Below, piece after piece: positions 8,180 through 17,168 of a stretch of DNA of 64,000 nt. How positions within the stretch are numbered: the first letter of the stretch is position 1; each line of letters begins with the position of its first letter. The translations under genes and the position numbers were made by a program. This DNA comes from Ensifer adhaerens (GTDB lineage: Bacteria > Pseudomonadota > Alphaproteobacteria > Rhizobiales > Rhizobiaceae): positions 1,426,001 through 1,490,000 of the forward strand of contig NZ_CP118610.1 of NCBI RefSeq assembly GCF_028993555.1. The letters are read 5' to 3'. The notes under the pieces are model-generated. The model did not search any database and was not told the origin of the DNA. It saw nothing but the letters and a program-made list of their open reading frames with translations.

Positions 8180-8782
8180 ATGGATAGCAGTGTTTTCCGC
8201 CCTATCTCCGAACGCGTATTGGCGGACGATTGGGGACGGCTGACCAAGTACGAGTATGACCTTCGGCTGAGGGACGGAAGCTGGCAACGGCAGACCCGCG
8301 AGGCATACGATCGCGGTAACGGGGCGACATGCCTGTTGTACAATCCCGCAAGCGGGCGTGTCCTGCTGACCCGACAGTTCCGGTTGCCGGTTCTTTTGAA
8401 CGGCGGCCTGGAGTCGCTGATAGAAACACCGGCAGGACTGCTTGAAGGCGCGGAACCGGCAGCGCGGATGCGTTCGGAACTGATTGAGGAAACCGGCTAT
8501 GAGGTTTCCGAACTCACACATTTGTTCGACATCTATATGAGCCCGGGATCGGTCACAGAGTACCTGGCATTTTTCTATGGCGAATATGCCGAGAAACACA
8601 AAGTGGGGGCGGGTGGCGGCTCCGCCGACGAGGGGGAAGACATAGACGTCCTGGAAATCGCCTTGCCTGAGGCGATGCAGATGATCAACCGTGGCGAGCT
8701 TCGCGACGCCAAGACGATCATCCTGCTTCAGCATCTTGCCATCCGGCTTTTGCAGGAAAAGCACGGGACACGCTCATCCTGA
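8180..8782 (+). CDS. Nudix hydrolase (NudK/ADP-ribose pyrophosphatase-like)
   Basis: A 200-residue protein with a Nudix box near its middle: GLLEGAEPAA followed by SELIEETGYE. The acidic residues that bind magnesium are present, though the usual Arg at the start of RELxEE is Ser here. The N-terminal beta-rich part (residues 1-55) and the overall length match the GDP-mannose/ADP-ribose pyrophosphatase branch. It would hydrolyse a nucleoside diphosphate-linked compound in the cytoplasm. The ATG at 8180 follows GAGGTGA. It is 27 bases after the PhzF gene, consistent with one operon. Confidence 0.85.
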   Translation: MDSSVFRPISERVLADDWGRLTKYEYDLRLRDGSWQRQTREAYDRGNGATCLLYNPASGRVLLTRQFRLPVLLNGGLESLIETPAGLLEGAEPAARMRSELIEETGYEVSELTHLFDIYMSPGSVTEYLAFFYGEYAEKHKVGAGGGSADEGEDIDVLEIALPEAMQMINRGELRDAKTIILLQHLAIRLLQEKHGTRSS

Positions 8783-8921
8783 CCTCCGGATCTTGTCGAT
8801 CCGGGATCGCTGCCGGTTATGCTCTCACGGCTTGCCCGCAAAACTGTTTTCCGACCCGGCGCGACAGCGCCGGATCAGCCTGATCATTGTTTGAAGATCG
8901 AAAACGCCAAGGAGTTTCAGC

Positions 8922-9473
8922 ATGTCTACTGCCCCGCCCAGCCCGATCCACACACGCACCGCATCGGCGGCAGATACCCTGAAAATGCTGGTGCGCTATA
9001 AAGCCTGGGCGAATGGGCTGACGTTTGGGAGCATGATGGCGCTGCCGGAGGGTGAAGCCCTTCGGCAGAGGCCGACACGGTTCGGAAACATGGTGCATAC
9101 GCTGAACCATGTTTATGTGGTGGACGACATCTTCAGACATCATCTGCAGGGAAAGAAACACAGCTACACCGCGCGCAACACCGACCTTTCGCCCGCAATT
9201 GGCGATCTGTGGGAGGCGGTTCAGGAAATGGACCGCTGGTACAGCGATCTTGTCGACACCTGGTCGGACGAGGACCTCGCGAAAGCCGTTCATTTCGAGT
9301 TTGTCGGCGGAGGGGAAGGCGTTATGACCCGCGAGCAGATCGTGCTGCATGTCGTCAACCATGGCACCTATCACCGCGGCTTTGTCGGCGACCTGATGTA
9401 TCAGGTGCCTTTTACGCCACCGTCAAACGATCTTCCGGTCTTCATCAGGGATCATTATTGCAACGCTCGGTGA
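8922..9473 (+). CDS. DinB-family putative metal-dependent protein
   Basis: A 183-residue protein with the four-helix DinB/YfiT fold. The first helix contains YKAWANGL, the second helix supplies a His (TLNHVYVVDDIFRHHL) and the last long helix supplies HVVNHGTYHRGFVGDLM, giving the three His ligands seen in this family. Members include thiol-S-transferases and proteins of unknown function. The start at 8922 follows AAGGAG. It is separated from the Nudix gene by about 140 bases that include a CCGGATC/GATCCGG hairpin (8786-8804), so it may have its own promoter. Confidence 0.85.
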   Translation: MSTAPPSPIHTRTASAADTLKMLVRYKAWANGLTFGSMMALPEGEALRQRPTRFGNMVHTLNHVYVVDDIFRHHLQGKKHSYTARNTDLSPAIGDLWEAVQEMDRWYSDLVDTWSDEDLAKAVHFEFVGGGEGVMTREQIVLHVVNHGTYHRGFVGDLMYQVPFTPPSNDLPVFIRDHYCNAR

Positions 9474-9516
9474 GCGCACGCCAGCCGCGGATCGCGGGCA
9501 AGTGCCTTTTTGTTTG

Positions 9517-9814
9517 CTTGCCGGCCTCATCGCCTATGACAAGGCCACGATCGGCGAGGTCGTGTCGCGGCTGATTGCCAAGGGATTGCTGATCCACCGT
9601 AAGCAGCGCGGACCGGCGTTCCCGTGAGTTGCATATCACCGAAGCGGGTTCCAATCAGCTTGCGAAGATGATTCCCGGGGTTCAGCGAGTCCAGCAACAG
9701 CTTCTGGCGGCGCTGACCGAGCCGGAACAGGCCCAGTTCCTGGAACTGCTCAAGAAAGTGACGCAAAGCGTGAACGAAAGGAGCCGGGCGCTGTTGCGGA
9801 CCCAGGACAGCTAG
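9517..9814 (+). pseudogene. MarR-family regulator remnant, truncated and frameshifted
   Basis: The frame from 9517 reads LAGLIAYDKATIGEVVSRLI then AKGLL, the recognition-helix region of a MarR winged helix, and then hits a stop after a frame slip near 9611. In the next frame the sequence continues DRRSRELHITEAG, the conserved wing of MarR proteins, followed by the dimerisation helix (QRVQQQLLAALTEPEQAQF) and a stop at 9814. The N-terminal dimerisation helices are missing. A single-base indel plus 5' loss makes it non-functional. It follows the DinB gene on the same strand. Confidence 0.75.
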
Positions 9815-10020
9815 CGACCACACGCTGTAGTAACAACATTCTAATTCGGCATGGGCATGAGTGGTGTGCTGGAAGGCCTCATCGAGGCGGCTGCATCCGC
9901 CGCGCCAAGTAGATGTAGGCCAGCGCGATCCCAGGAAAAGTTTTGGGCGGTTTTTCCGTCCTGAATTGCGCAATTCCAGGGAGTTGGGTCAATTCAATGT
10001 TTCAGAGACCCGTACCGTTC

Positions 10021-10194
10021 TCAAAACAGTCGCAACCCTTTCAGGCTCACGTGACCGTCCTTGCCGATGATGATGTGATCGTGCACGGCGATCCCCAAAG
10101 GCTTCGCTGTTTCGACGATCAGCTTGGTCATGTCGATATCGGCGCGCGATGGGGTCGGATCGCCTGATGGATGGTTGTGGAGCACTCTGTCCAT
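10021..10194 (-). pseudogene. radC: radC 3' fragment (C-terminal JAB/MPN domain end)
   Basis: The minus strand reads [20 protein letters not shown] and continues through [17 protein letters not shown] to a stop at 10021, the highly conserved C-terminus of RadC, with the JAB-domain HNHPSGD metal motif intact. Sequence similarity to RadC begins at about 10190; beyond that the frame leads into unrelated DNA. The matching N-terminal fragment lies at 11538-11774. About 110 residues of the middle of RadC, including the helix-hairpin-helix part, are missing, so the gene is dead. Confidence 0.85.
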
Positions 10195-11514
10195 GAGTGT
10201 ATCCATACGATTCGAGTGACGTTCAAATGGTGCCGGAAAGTGGGGTGAGTCTTGTGGTCGGAGAATCAAGCGGCCTCAGCTTTTTCAGCTTGATCCCTCT
10301 CTCCTGCTTGGTCGTTGTGCCATGCGGCACATCACCATATTCTTCTGATCCCACATGGGATGTGGATGCGAAGCGTTCTCGCTTTTCTTTCCAAAATCGC
10401 ATGATGTATCAAGTGGAACAGTCGGGCGAGTGTAAGTGCCTTCGACCAACGTTTGTGAAGTTCTTGCGAAGGTGTCGTTACGGTTGCTTCGTTGAATTGG
10501 CCGGCACCTTTCGGCAAGGTGTCACCGACCATTTGGCGCGATTCCCGCGCGAAGGACCGATTGTTTGCCGATGAAGACGAGCCTCGACCACTTGCCCGAA
10601 GCCAAGCGGCGCCAACTCGCCCGGGCGCTCGAAATCCTGCGCGAGGAGTTTGAGGACGCGCTGGCTGGGGGCGAGGCCGATTTCAAGAAGAAAGGGCGCA
10701 TCCTCAAGGTCATTCTGTTCGGCAGTTACGGCCGCGGCGACTGGGTCGATGAACCACACACTGGCAAGGGCTATCGTTCCGACTACGACCTGTTGGTGAT
10801 TGTCAACAATCGCAAGCTGACGGACTTTACCAGATACTGGAACAACGCTGCCGACCGGCTTTTGAACGACCGGGAGCTGAAGGGCATCCAGGTGTCGTTC
10901 ATCGTGCATTCGCGCCGAGAGGTGAACACGGAAATCAAGCGCGGGCATGGCTTCTTCTGCGACATCCGCAGCCAAGGCATCGTCCTCTACGAGCTCGACA
11001 GCGAACCGCTGGCTGAACCGCAACCGATGTCTGTGGCGGAGCAGTTGAAGGTCGCGCAAAGTCACTATGAGAGCCGCTTCCCCCACGCAGAAGGGTTCGT
11101 CATAGGCGCTGAGTTTCATTGGAAGGGCGGACGTCCCAACCATGCCGCTTTCGAACTGCATCAAGCAATCGAGCACGCTTACTCAACCGTGCTTCTTGTG
11201 CTGAAGAACTACGGCCCACCGTCTCACAACTTGCGCTTTTTGCGTGGGGTTGCAGAGGGTCTCGATCGTCGTCTCGTCGAGGCCTGGCCGCATGGCCAGC
11301 AACGCTACGTTGCCTGGTTCAACACGATCAACGACGCCTATGTGAAGGCGCGTTACTCCATGCACTATCAGATTAGTGATGAAGCGTTGTCCTTTTTGGT
11401 GGAGCGCACCCAGGTTCTTCATGCTTTGGTCAAAACGGTCTGCGAAGATTATCTGGCCGGGCTGACCGGCGAAAACCGAAGGTAAGTTGCGATCTGGAGC
11501 CTTCAAATACACTC
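10195..11514. mobile_element. Segment inserted in, and replacing the middle of, radC
   Basis: About 1.3 kb separates the two radC fragments. Its only substantial gene is the nucleotidyltransferase-HEPN fusion. Both ends, read inward, carry GAGTGTAT (plus strand near 10194, minus strand near 11514), a possible short terminal inverted repeat, though eight bases could be chance. There is no transposase or recombinase in the segment. The first 350 bases (10200-10560) hold nothing that I can support as a gene. Confidence 0.55.
10565..11485 (+). CDS. Fused nucleotidyltransferase (MNT-type) and HEPN-domain protein
   Basis: A 306-residue two-domain protein. Residues 48-85 form a minimal nucleotidyltransferase: [10 protein letters not shown], then [11 protein letters not shown], with the two metal-binding Asp residues. 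Residues from about 130 on form an all-helical HEPN domain with [30 protein letters not shown] and, near residue 265, ARYSMHYQ, close to the R-x4-6-H RNase motif. Separate MNT and HEPN proteins act as antitoxin and toxin, with the transferase AMPylating the HEPN RNase; here both are in one chain. GAAGGA at 10551 favours the TTG at 10565; the ATG at 10571 is the alternative. It replaces the middle of radC. Confidence 0.85.
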   Translation: MPMKTSLDHLPEAKRRQLARALEILREEFEDALAGGEADFKKKGRILKVILFGSYGRGDWVDEPHTGKGYRSDYDLLVIVNNRKLTDFTRYWNNAADRLLNDRELKGIQVSFIVHSRREVNTEIKRGHGFFCDIRSQGIVLYELDSEPLAEPQPMSVAEQLKVAQSHYESRFPHAEGFVIGAEFHWKGGRPNHAAFELHQAIEHAYSTVLLVLKNYGPPSHNLRFLRGVAEGLDRRLVEAWPHGQQRYVAWFNTINDAYVKARYSMHYQISDEALSFLVERTQVLHALVKTVCEDYLAGLTGENRR

Positions 11515-11537
11515 GTGCAGACGCGGATTGATGCCTT

Positions 11538-11774
11538 GAAACGGTCAATGAGCGCCTTGGCGATCGGCGTGGTATCCTTGCGCGGGATCAGCAGCATTTC
11601 CAGGATTTCATAGTCCGCGAGCACGGCGTCGCCATGCTCGCGGTAGCGCGCCCGCAGCCGATCACGATGGCCGTGATAATGCGCTTCGGGTGCCGGTGCC
11701 TTCTTGGCCGCCGGTCCGCTGTCCAACTGCAATTGTGGAAAGAACGTCCTCTCGTCCGCCGATGGCGCTTTCAT
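11538..11774 (-). pseudogene. radC: radC 5' fragment (N-terminal part)
   Basis: The minus strand from the ATG at 11774 encodes an N-terminus with [20 protein letters not shown] and then [20 protein letters not shown] to ALIDRF, the conserved start of RadC. After this the frame runs on into non-RadC residues. RadC normally has a longer LLxxxIPRRDT stretch, so a few residues may also have been lost here. The fragment starts 27 bases after the map stop, so radC was the last gene of a sfsA-map-radC operon before it was broken. Confidence 0.85.
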
Positions 11775-11801
11775 CGCCGTCAGGGGAGATCGGACGCTTC
11801 T

Positions 11802-12641
11802 TCATGCGGCGCCGGCGTTGTTGAGGCCCGGCTTGAACAGGCCGGCCGGCGACAGCGTGAAGATCTCGCAGCCATCGGCGGTCACGCCGACCGTGTGCTC
11901 GTACTGGGCCGAAAGCGACCGGTCACGGGTAACGGCGGTCCAGCCGTCCGCGAGCACTTTCACGTGTGGGCGCCCGAGATTGATCATCGGCTCGATGGTG
12001 AAGATCATGCCCTCGCGCAATTCCGGGCCTTCATTGGCGCGACCGTAGTGCAGGATGTTCGGTGCGTCGTGGAAGAGTTTGCCGACGCCGTGACCGCAGA
12101 AGTCGCGCACGACCGAGCAGCGTTCCGCTTCCGCGTAGGTCTGGATCGCCTCGCCGATGGCGCCGGTGCGGGCGCCAGGGCGTACGGCGGCAATGCCGCG
12201 CATCAGGCTCTCATGGGTCACATCGAGCAGCCGCTCGGCCGCGCGCTTGATCTCGCCCACCGGATACATGCGGCTGGAATCGCCGTGCCAGCCATCAACG
12301 ACATAGGTGACGTCGATATTGACGATGTCGCCGTCGCGCAGCGGCTTGTCGTTCGGAATCCCGTGACAGACCACGTGATTGATCGAGGTGCAGGAGGACT
12401 TCGTGTAGCCACGGTAGTTCAGCGTCGCGGGCAGGGCGCCATTGTCCATGCCGAACTCGAACACGAAGCGGTCGATCTCGTCGGTCGTCACACCGGGCTG
12501 CACGCGCGAGACCAGTTCGTCGAGGCAGCGCGCGGTCACCTGGCAGGCCTTGCGCATGCCCTCAAAACCTTCCGGTCCGTAGAGCCGGATGACGCCGGTG
12601 TTTTTATAGGGGGCGGACCCTGCCTCGATGTAAGTCACCAT
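11802..12641 (-). CDS. map: Type I methionine aminopeptidase
   Basis: A 279-residue cytoplasmic metallopeptidase that removes the initiator Met from nascent proteins. The pita-bread fold motifs are all present: CTSINHVVCHGIP, the first Asp pair in GDIVNIDVTYVVDGWHGDSSRM, the His in FCGHGVGKLFHDAPNI, and the two Glu ligands in FTIEPM and YEHTVGVT. Length is that of proteobacterial MAP with a short N-terminal extension. It lies 31 bases downstream of sfsA and just upstream of the radC remnant, probably one operon. Confidence 0.95.
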   Translation of the reverse strand: MVTYIEAGSAPYKNTGVIRLYGPEGFEGMRKACQVTARCLDELVSRVQPGVTTDEIDRFVFEFGMDNGALPATLNYRGYTKSSCTSINHVVCHGIPNDKPLRDGDIVNIDVTYVVDGWHGDSSRMYPVGEIKRAAERLLDVTHESLMRGIAAVRPGARTGAIGEAIQTYAEAERCSVVRDFCGHGVGKLFHDAPNILHYGRANEGPELREGMIFTIEPMINLGRPHVKVLADGWTAVTRDRSLSAQYEHTVGVTADGCEIFTLSPAGLFKPGLNNAGAA

Positions 12642-12672
12642 TCCAAAGCCTTCATTTGTTCCAAGTCGGATT

Positions 12673-13392
12673 TCATAGAGCAGCGAGGGCGCCTTCGTCC
12701 ACTGCCATCAACCCGGTCGGACGGATTTGCGTCGGCGATACCTGACATTTGATCGCGTAGGCCTCGACCCCACGCGCCATGGCGCGATCAAAGGCTTGCG
12801 CGTAGGCCGGATCGAAATCGCGGCAGATTCTTAAGCGTTCGCAGTCGCCGCGCTGCACGAGATAGATCATGACGGCACGGTGACCAGCTTCGACCATGTC
12901 GCCGAGCTCGTCGAGATGTTTAGCGCCGCGTTCCGTCGGGCTATCCGGAAACTCCGCTAGACGCGGCGTGCGGCTGAAATGCACGTTCTTCACCTCGACA
13001 TAAGCAAGGCCGCGATCGGGGTCGCTGAGCAGGATATCGATCCGCGAATTGCGGCCGTATCTCTGTTCCCGGGCGAAGCCTTGATAGGTGTGGAGATCGG
13101 AGACGAGCCCCAGCCGAATGGCCTCTTCTGCGAGCCGGTTGGGCAAACCGGTGTTTATCCCGACCAGAGTGCCGTCGGCTTCGACGATTTCGAGCATGTG
13201 ACGGTATTTCCGTGTCGGGCTGTCATGTTCCGACATCCAGATGCGCGAGCCGGGCGTCGTCAGGCCACGCATCGAGCCCGTATTCGGGCAGGATCCGGTC
13301 AGAGCTGCGCCGTCGGGCAGGATCGCATCGAAAAGAAAGCGCTTGTAGCGCTGCACGAGAGTTGCCTGTGCGAGCGGCGGGTCGAAGATCAA
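12673..13392 (-). CDS. sfsA: SfsA-family DNA-binding/nuclease-fold protein
   Basis: A 239-residue protein recognised as SfsA from the N-terminal [19 protein letters not shown], the [12 protein letters not shown] and [11 protein letters not shown] restriction-endonuclease-like core (Asp...Glu-x-Lys), and [13 protein letters not shown]. SfsA was first described as stimulating maltose metabolism in E. coli; its biochemical role is still unclear, and the active-site residues suggest nucleic-acid binding or cleavage. The start is a TTG at 13392 preceded by AGGAA. First gene of the sfsA-map-radC group. Confidence 0.92.
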   Translation of the reverse strand: MIFDPPLAQATLVQRYKRFLFDAILPDGAALTGSCPNTGSMRGLTTPGSRIWMSEHDSPTRKYRHMLEIVEADGTLVGINTGLPNRLAEEAIRLGLVSDLHTYQGFAREQRYGRNSRIDILLSDPDRGLAYVEVKNVHFSRTPRLAEFPDSPTERGAKHLDELGDMVEAGHRAVMIYLVQRGDCERLRICRDFDPAYAQAFDRAMARGVEAYAIKCQVSPTQIRPTGLMAVDEGALAAL

Positions 13393-13411
13393 GATTGTTC
13401 CTGCAGCTGTT

Positions 13412-15262
13412 TCATGCCCGCGCGCGAACGTAGGAGCCTGGCGCTTCCTCGAGCGAGTTCAGCGGTCCACCGGCTTTACGGGCCGGAACGCGCCTCTTGT
13501 CGAGCTTCTCGATCCATTGGTGCCAATGCGGCCACCAGGATCCGGGCGTTTCTTTCGCGTCCTTGAACCAGTCGTCAAAATCGCCCTTGGGCGCGCCGCC
13601 GGTCCAGAACTGGTACTTGCCCTTATCCGGCGGGTTGACGACACCGGCAATGTGGCCGGAGCCGGAAAGCACATAGGTGACCTTGCCGCCAAAGGAAGAG
13701 CTGCCCAGGAACACCGAGCGCGGCGGGGCGATGTGGTCTTCCTTGGTGGCGAGATTGTAGATCGGGACCTTGACGTCGCCGAGCGACACCTGCCGTCCCG
13801 CCAGCATCATCTCGCCCTTCGAGAGCTTGTTCTCGAGGTAGCAATTGCGAAGGTAGAAGGAGTGGTTGGCGGCCGGCATCCTTGTCGAATCGGAATTCCA
13901 GTAGAGCAGGTCGAAGGGCAGGGGATCCTGCCCCTTGAGGTAGTTGTTGACGAAGTAGGGCCAGATCAGTTCGGAGGCGCGCAGCATGTTGAAGGCGGTC
14001 GCCATCTTCGAGCCGTCGAGATAGCCCGTCACGCTCATGTTCTGCTCAATCTGGCGAATCTGGTCCTCGTCGACGAAGACCTTGAGGTCGCCGGCATGGG
14101 TGAAATCGACCTGTGTCGTGAAGAGTGTTGCCGAGCGGATGCGATCGTCGCCTTCGGCGGCATGCAGTGCGAGGGTCGCAGCAAGCAAGGTACCGCCGAC
14201 GCAATAACCGATGGCGTTGACCTCACGCTCGCCGGTCGCCTGCTCGACGGTATCGAGCGCAAAGCCGATGCCTTCGCGGGCATAGGCTTCCCAGTCCTTC
14301 GTCGCATGCCGTTCATCGGGGTTCACCCAGGAGATGACGAACACCGTATGGCCCTGGTCGACTGCCCATTTGATGAAGGATTTCTGCGGGTTCAGATCGA
14401 GCACGTAGAACTTGTTGATCCATGGCGGGCAGATCAGCAAAGGCCGCTTCAATACGGTCTCCGTCGTCGCCTCATACTGCAGCACCTGGCAGACATCGCT
14501 TTGGGCGATGACCTTGCCGGGCGTGATCGCGATATTCTCGCCGATCGCGAACTTGCTGGTGTCGGTCTGCCTGAGCTTGAGGTCGCCGCGGCCGGCGGCC
14601 ACGTCCTCGGCAAACATCTGCATGCCCTTGACGAGGTTGGCTCCGTTCGATGCGACGGTTTCCCGATAGAGTTGCGGATTGGTGGTGACGAAATTCGTGG
14701 GTGAGAGCGCGCTCGAAACCTGGCGAACGTAGAAGGCCGCCTTGTGTTTGGTGTGGTCGTCGAGCCCTTCGGCGTCCTCGACCATGCGCTCGGCCCAATC
14801 CGAGGTGACGAAATAGGCCTGCCGGATGAAGTCGAAGAACGGGTTCTTCACCCAATCCTCGTCCGTAAAGCGCTTGTCGTTACGCTGGAGGGCGGCAGGC
14901 GCCGCTGTGCCGACGTCGCCGGACATGCGGTGGAGCGTTCGCGACCAGATCTCGAAGAAGCTGCCCATCAGGTGCGTCTGCGCTTCAAGCGTGCGGCGCG
15001 GATCGGAAAGCCAGTATTCGGAGACCTTGGAGAGCGTTTTCACCATGTCGGTGACCGGCTCGGCGAAGACGTCGGATTTCTGCCCCGATTCACGCGGAGC
15101 CAGCCAAGCGGATGCCGCCTTGCCGAGTTGCTCCATGGCGCGGGCGAGGTTGACGGCGAGGCTTTCCGGGTCCTTGACGATGTAAGGTTCGACGGATTTG
15201 GGGTCGAATCCCGCGAAGCCGTCCTTGCCAGTGGTGCCTTCCGCATTCCTCTCTGCTGTCAC
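13412..15262 (-). CDS. phaC: Class I poly(3-hydroxyalkanoate) synthase
   Basis: A 616-residue enzyme that polymerises 3-hydroxyacyl-CoA on the surface of PHA granules. The lipase-like box [10 protein letters not shown] carries the catalytic Cys; the Asp lies in [10 protein letters not shown] and the His in [12 protein letters not shown]. Other family motifs are [31 protein letters not shown] and the PaeAMQLG-like N-terminal region. Length fits class I synthases, which work without a second subunit. The start is a GTG at 15262, with GGAAG upstream. It is divergent from a small lipoprotein gene; no other pha gene is present here. Confidence 0.95.
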   Translation of the reverse strand: MTAERNAEGTTGKDGFAGFDPKSVEPYIVKDPESLAVNLARAMEQLGKAASAWLAPRESGQKSDVFAEPVTDMVKTLSKVSEYWLSDPRRTLEAQTHLMGSFFEIWSRTLHRMSGDVGTAAPAALQRNDKRFTDEDWVKNPFFDFIRQAYFVTSDWAERMVEDAEGLDDHTKHKAAFYVRQVSSALSPTNFVTTNPQLYRETVASNGANLVKGMQMFAEDVAAGRGDLKLRQTDTSKFAIGENIAITPGKVIAQSDVCQVLQYEATTETVLKRPLLICPPWINKFYVLDLNPQKSFIKWAVDQGHTVFVISWVNPDERHATKDWEAYAREGIGFALDTVEQATGEREVNAIGYCVGGTLLAATLALHAAEGDDRIRSATLFTTQVDFTHAGDLKVFVDEDQIRQIEQNMSVTGYLDGSKMATAFNMLRASELIWPYFVNNYLKGQDPLPFDLLYWNSDSTRMPAANHSFYLRNCYLENKLSKGEMMLAGRQVSLGDVKVPIYNLATKEDHIAPPRSVFLGSSSFGGKVTYVLSGSGHIAGVVNPPDKGKYQFWTGGAPKGDFDDWFKDAKETPGSWWPHWHQWIEKLDKRRVPARKAGGPLNSLEEAPGSYVRARA

Positions 15263-15370
15263 CCGGCTTCCTCCACAGCATCTTGTTTGTTTTGTATTTT
15301 TACATTCTGCCCGAAAATGATTACAAGGGCTAGCGCATCGTCGCGCGTCAAAACAGAGGTCGTCTTTAGT

Positions 15371-15679
15371 ATGCTTGCCGTCGGAAAACAGCGTCCCATC
15401 ACCTGGCTTGCCGGGATCGTTCTGCTAGGCGCGCTTGCTGGCTGCAACAGCCAGAAGACAAACTTCGAGAACTATCCTTCGGTCTATGGTCAGAAGCCGG
15501 CCGCGACGACGCAGATGACCAATGAGGAAGCGGCCGACATGCAGGCGCGCCTGACGTCGCTTGGCGCCGCCCGCAAGTCCGGCGCGATCTCCGAAGCTGA
15601 ATATCAGCGTCGTCTGAAGGAAATGCGCGCGCTCGCCGAACAGCACGGTACTGACACGCTGAAAGAGATCCAGAATTAG
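15371..15679 (+). CDS. Small lipoprotein with a SHOCT-like C-terminus
   Basis: A 102-residue product. Residues 1-25 are a signal peptide ending in the lipobox LAGC, so the mature protein should be acylated on Cys25 and anchored in a membrane. The C-terminal half (RKSGAISEAEYQRRLKEM) resembles the short oligomerisation SHOCT motif. No enzymatic domain is seen. It is divergent from phaC; the 108-base gap must hold both promoters. A longer upstream open frame exists but is antisense to phaC, so the ATG at 15371 is taken. Confidence 0.8.
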   Translation: MLAVGKQRPITWLAGIVLLGALAGCNSQKTNFENYPSVYGQKPAATTQMTNEEAADMQARLTSLGAARKSGAISEAEYQRRLKEMRALAEQHGTDTLKEIQN

Positions 15680-15805
15680 CGCTTGCCTTTCCGGTGATTT
15701 GGACGCAAAGCGTTCAATGGCCGCAAGGACGGCCGTTCACCACAGCGCACGGTTTCGCGAAGGCTTGAGCCGCTGGCGGGAGCGTGCGCCAAACGAGGTT
15801 TGGAG

Positions 15806-17023
15806 ATGGAAGAGTTTCACAAAGTCCGGCGTTTGCCGCCCTATGTTTTCGAACAGGTCAACCGTTTGAAAGCAAGCGCGCGAGCGGCCGGTGCTGACAT
15901 CATCGACCTCGGCATGGGCAATCCGGATCTTCCCACACCACAGTCGATTGTCGACAAGCTCTGCGAGGCCGTTCAGGACCCGCGCACGCATCGTTATTCG
16001 TCGTCGAAGGGCATTCCCGGGCTGCGTCGTGCCCAGGCCGCCTATTACGCCCGTCGCTTCGGCGTCAAGTTGAACCCGGATACGCAGGTCGTCGCCACCC
16101 TTGGTTCCAAGGAAGGCTTTGCCAACATGGCCCAGGCGATCACGGCGCCCGGTGACGTGATCCTGTGCCCGAACCCCACCTATCCGATCCACGCCTTTGG
16201 TTTCCTGATGGCCGGCGGCGTCATCCGCTCGATCTCGGTCGAACCGGACGAGACCTTCTTCGGGCCGCTGGAGCGCGCCGTTCGCCACTCGATCCCGAAG
16301 CCTTTGGCGCTGATCCTCAACTATCCGTCGAACCCGACGGCGCAGGTAGCGACGCTCGATTTCTACAAGGACGTGATCGCGTTTGCGAAGAAGCACGACA
16401 TCATCGTGTTGTCGGATCTCGCCTATTCGGAAATCTACTTCAACGACGCACCGCCGCCGTCAGTTCTGGAAGTACCGGGCGCGATCGACTGCACGGTCGA
16501 GTTCACCTCGATGTCGAAGACCTTCTCGATGCCGGGCTGGCGCATGGGTTTTGCCGTCGGTAACGAGCGGCTGATTGCAGCGCTGACACGGGTGAAGTCC
16601 TACCTCGACTACGGCGCGTTTACGCCGATCCAGGTGGCCGCCACCCAGGCACTGAACGGCGACGGCAGCGACATTGCCGAAGTGCGCAACATCTACAAGC
16701 GCCGCCGCGACGTGATGGTCGAGAGCTTCGGCAAGGCCGGCTTCGAAGTGCCGCCGCCGGCAGCGACGATGTTTGCCTGGGCGAAGATCCCCGAGAAGTT
16801 CCGTCATCTCGGTTCGCTCGAGTTCTCGAAGCTCCTCGTCGAGAAGGCTGACGTCGCGGTTGCTCCGGGCATCGGCTTCGGCGAACAGGGCGACGACTAT
16901 GTTCGTCTGGCCCTCGTCGAGAACGAGCACCGCATCCGCCAGGCGGCGCGCAACATCAAGAAGTTCCTGTCGACCGCCGACGAGACGATGCACAACGTCA
17001 TCTCGCTCAACGCGCACAGGTGA
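15806..17023 (+). CDS. Class I/II aminotransferase (AlaC/LL-DAP aminotransferase-like)
   Basis: A 405-residue PLP enzyme. The N-terminal RLPPYVF and DLGMGNPDLPTP, the YPSNPTAQVAT loop, the PLP Lys in TSMSKTFSMPGWRMGF and a late Arg region are those of fold-type-I aminotransferases close to alanine transaminase AlaC and diaminopimelate aminotransferases. It moves an amino group between an amino acid and 2-oxoglutarate or pyruvate; which one is not certain. It lies just upstream of hom on the same strand, and both relate to aspartate-family amino acids, though a 145-base gap with a palindromic repeat separates them. Confidence 0.88.
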   Translation: MEEFHKVRRLPPYVFEQVNRLKASARAAGADIIDLGMGNPDLPTPQSIVDKLCEAVQDPRTHRYSSSKGIPGLRRAQAAYYARRFGVKLNPDTQVVATLGSKEGFANMAQAITAPGDVILCPNPTYPIHAFGFLMAGGVIRSISVEPDETFFGPLERAVRHSIPKPLALILNYPSNPTAQVATLDFYKDVIAFAKKHDIIVLSDLAYSEIYFNDAPPPSVLEVPGAIDCTVEFTSMSKTFSMPGWRMGFAVGNERLIAALTRVKSYLDYGAFTPIQVAATQALNGDGSDIAEVRNIYKRRRDVMVESFGKAGFEVPPPAATMFAWAKIPEKFRHLGSLEFSKLLVEKADVAVAPGIGFGEQGDDYVRLALVENEHRIRQAARNIKKFLSTADETMHNVISLNAHR

Positions 17024-17024
17024 T

Positions 17025-17076
17025 TGGAGCGGGATGAGGAAAAGTGTCTTCGGTTTTCCGCCCGCATCCCGCTTAA
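17025..17076 (+). repeat. Rhizobial palindromic repeat between the aminotransferase gene and hom
   Basis: The stretch pairs AGCGGGATG (17028-17036) with CATCCCGCT (17065-17073), and an inner GGAAAA with TTTTCC. The motif of AGCGGGATGAGGAAAA facing TTTTCCGCCCGCATCCCGCT is a common intergenic palindrome of rhizobial genomes. It could stop transcription after the aminotransferase gene or stabilise its transcript. Confidence 0.65.
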
Positions 17077-17168
17077 CAAATGATTCAAGACGGGAGGCGC
17101 GCCACCAGTGCGCCTCCTTCCACAACGGCACCGCGGTTCTCGCGGGTTCGCCCTCTACATGTTAGGAA

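Noticed and set aside
10194..11514. Insertion sequence with 8-bp terminal inverted repeats in radC
   Set aside because: GAGTGTAT at both ends is too short to prove an IS, no transposase is present, and there is no target duplication that I can find; kept only as a possibility.
13517..14704. A 395-codon open frame on the plus strand
   Set aside because: It is antisense to phaC; the residues are typical of mirror reading, with no motif.
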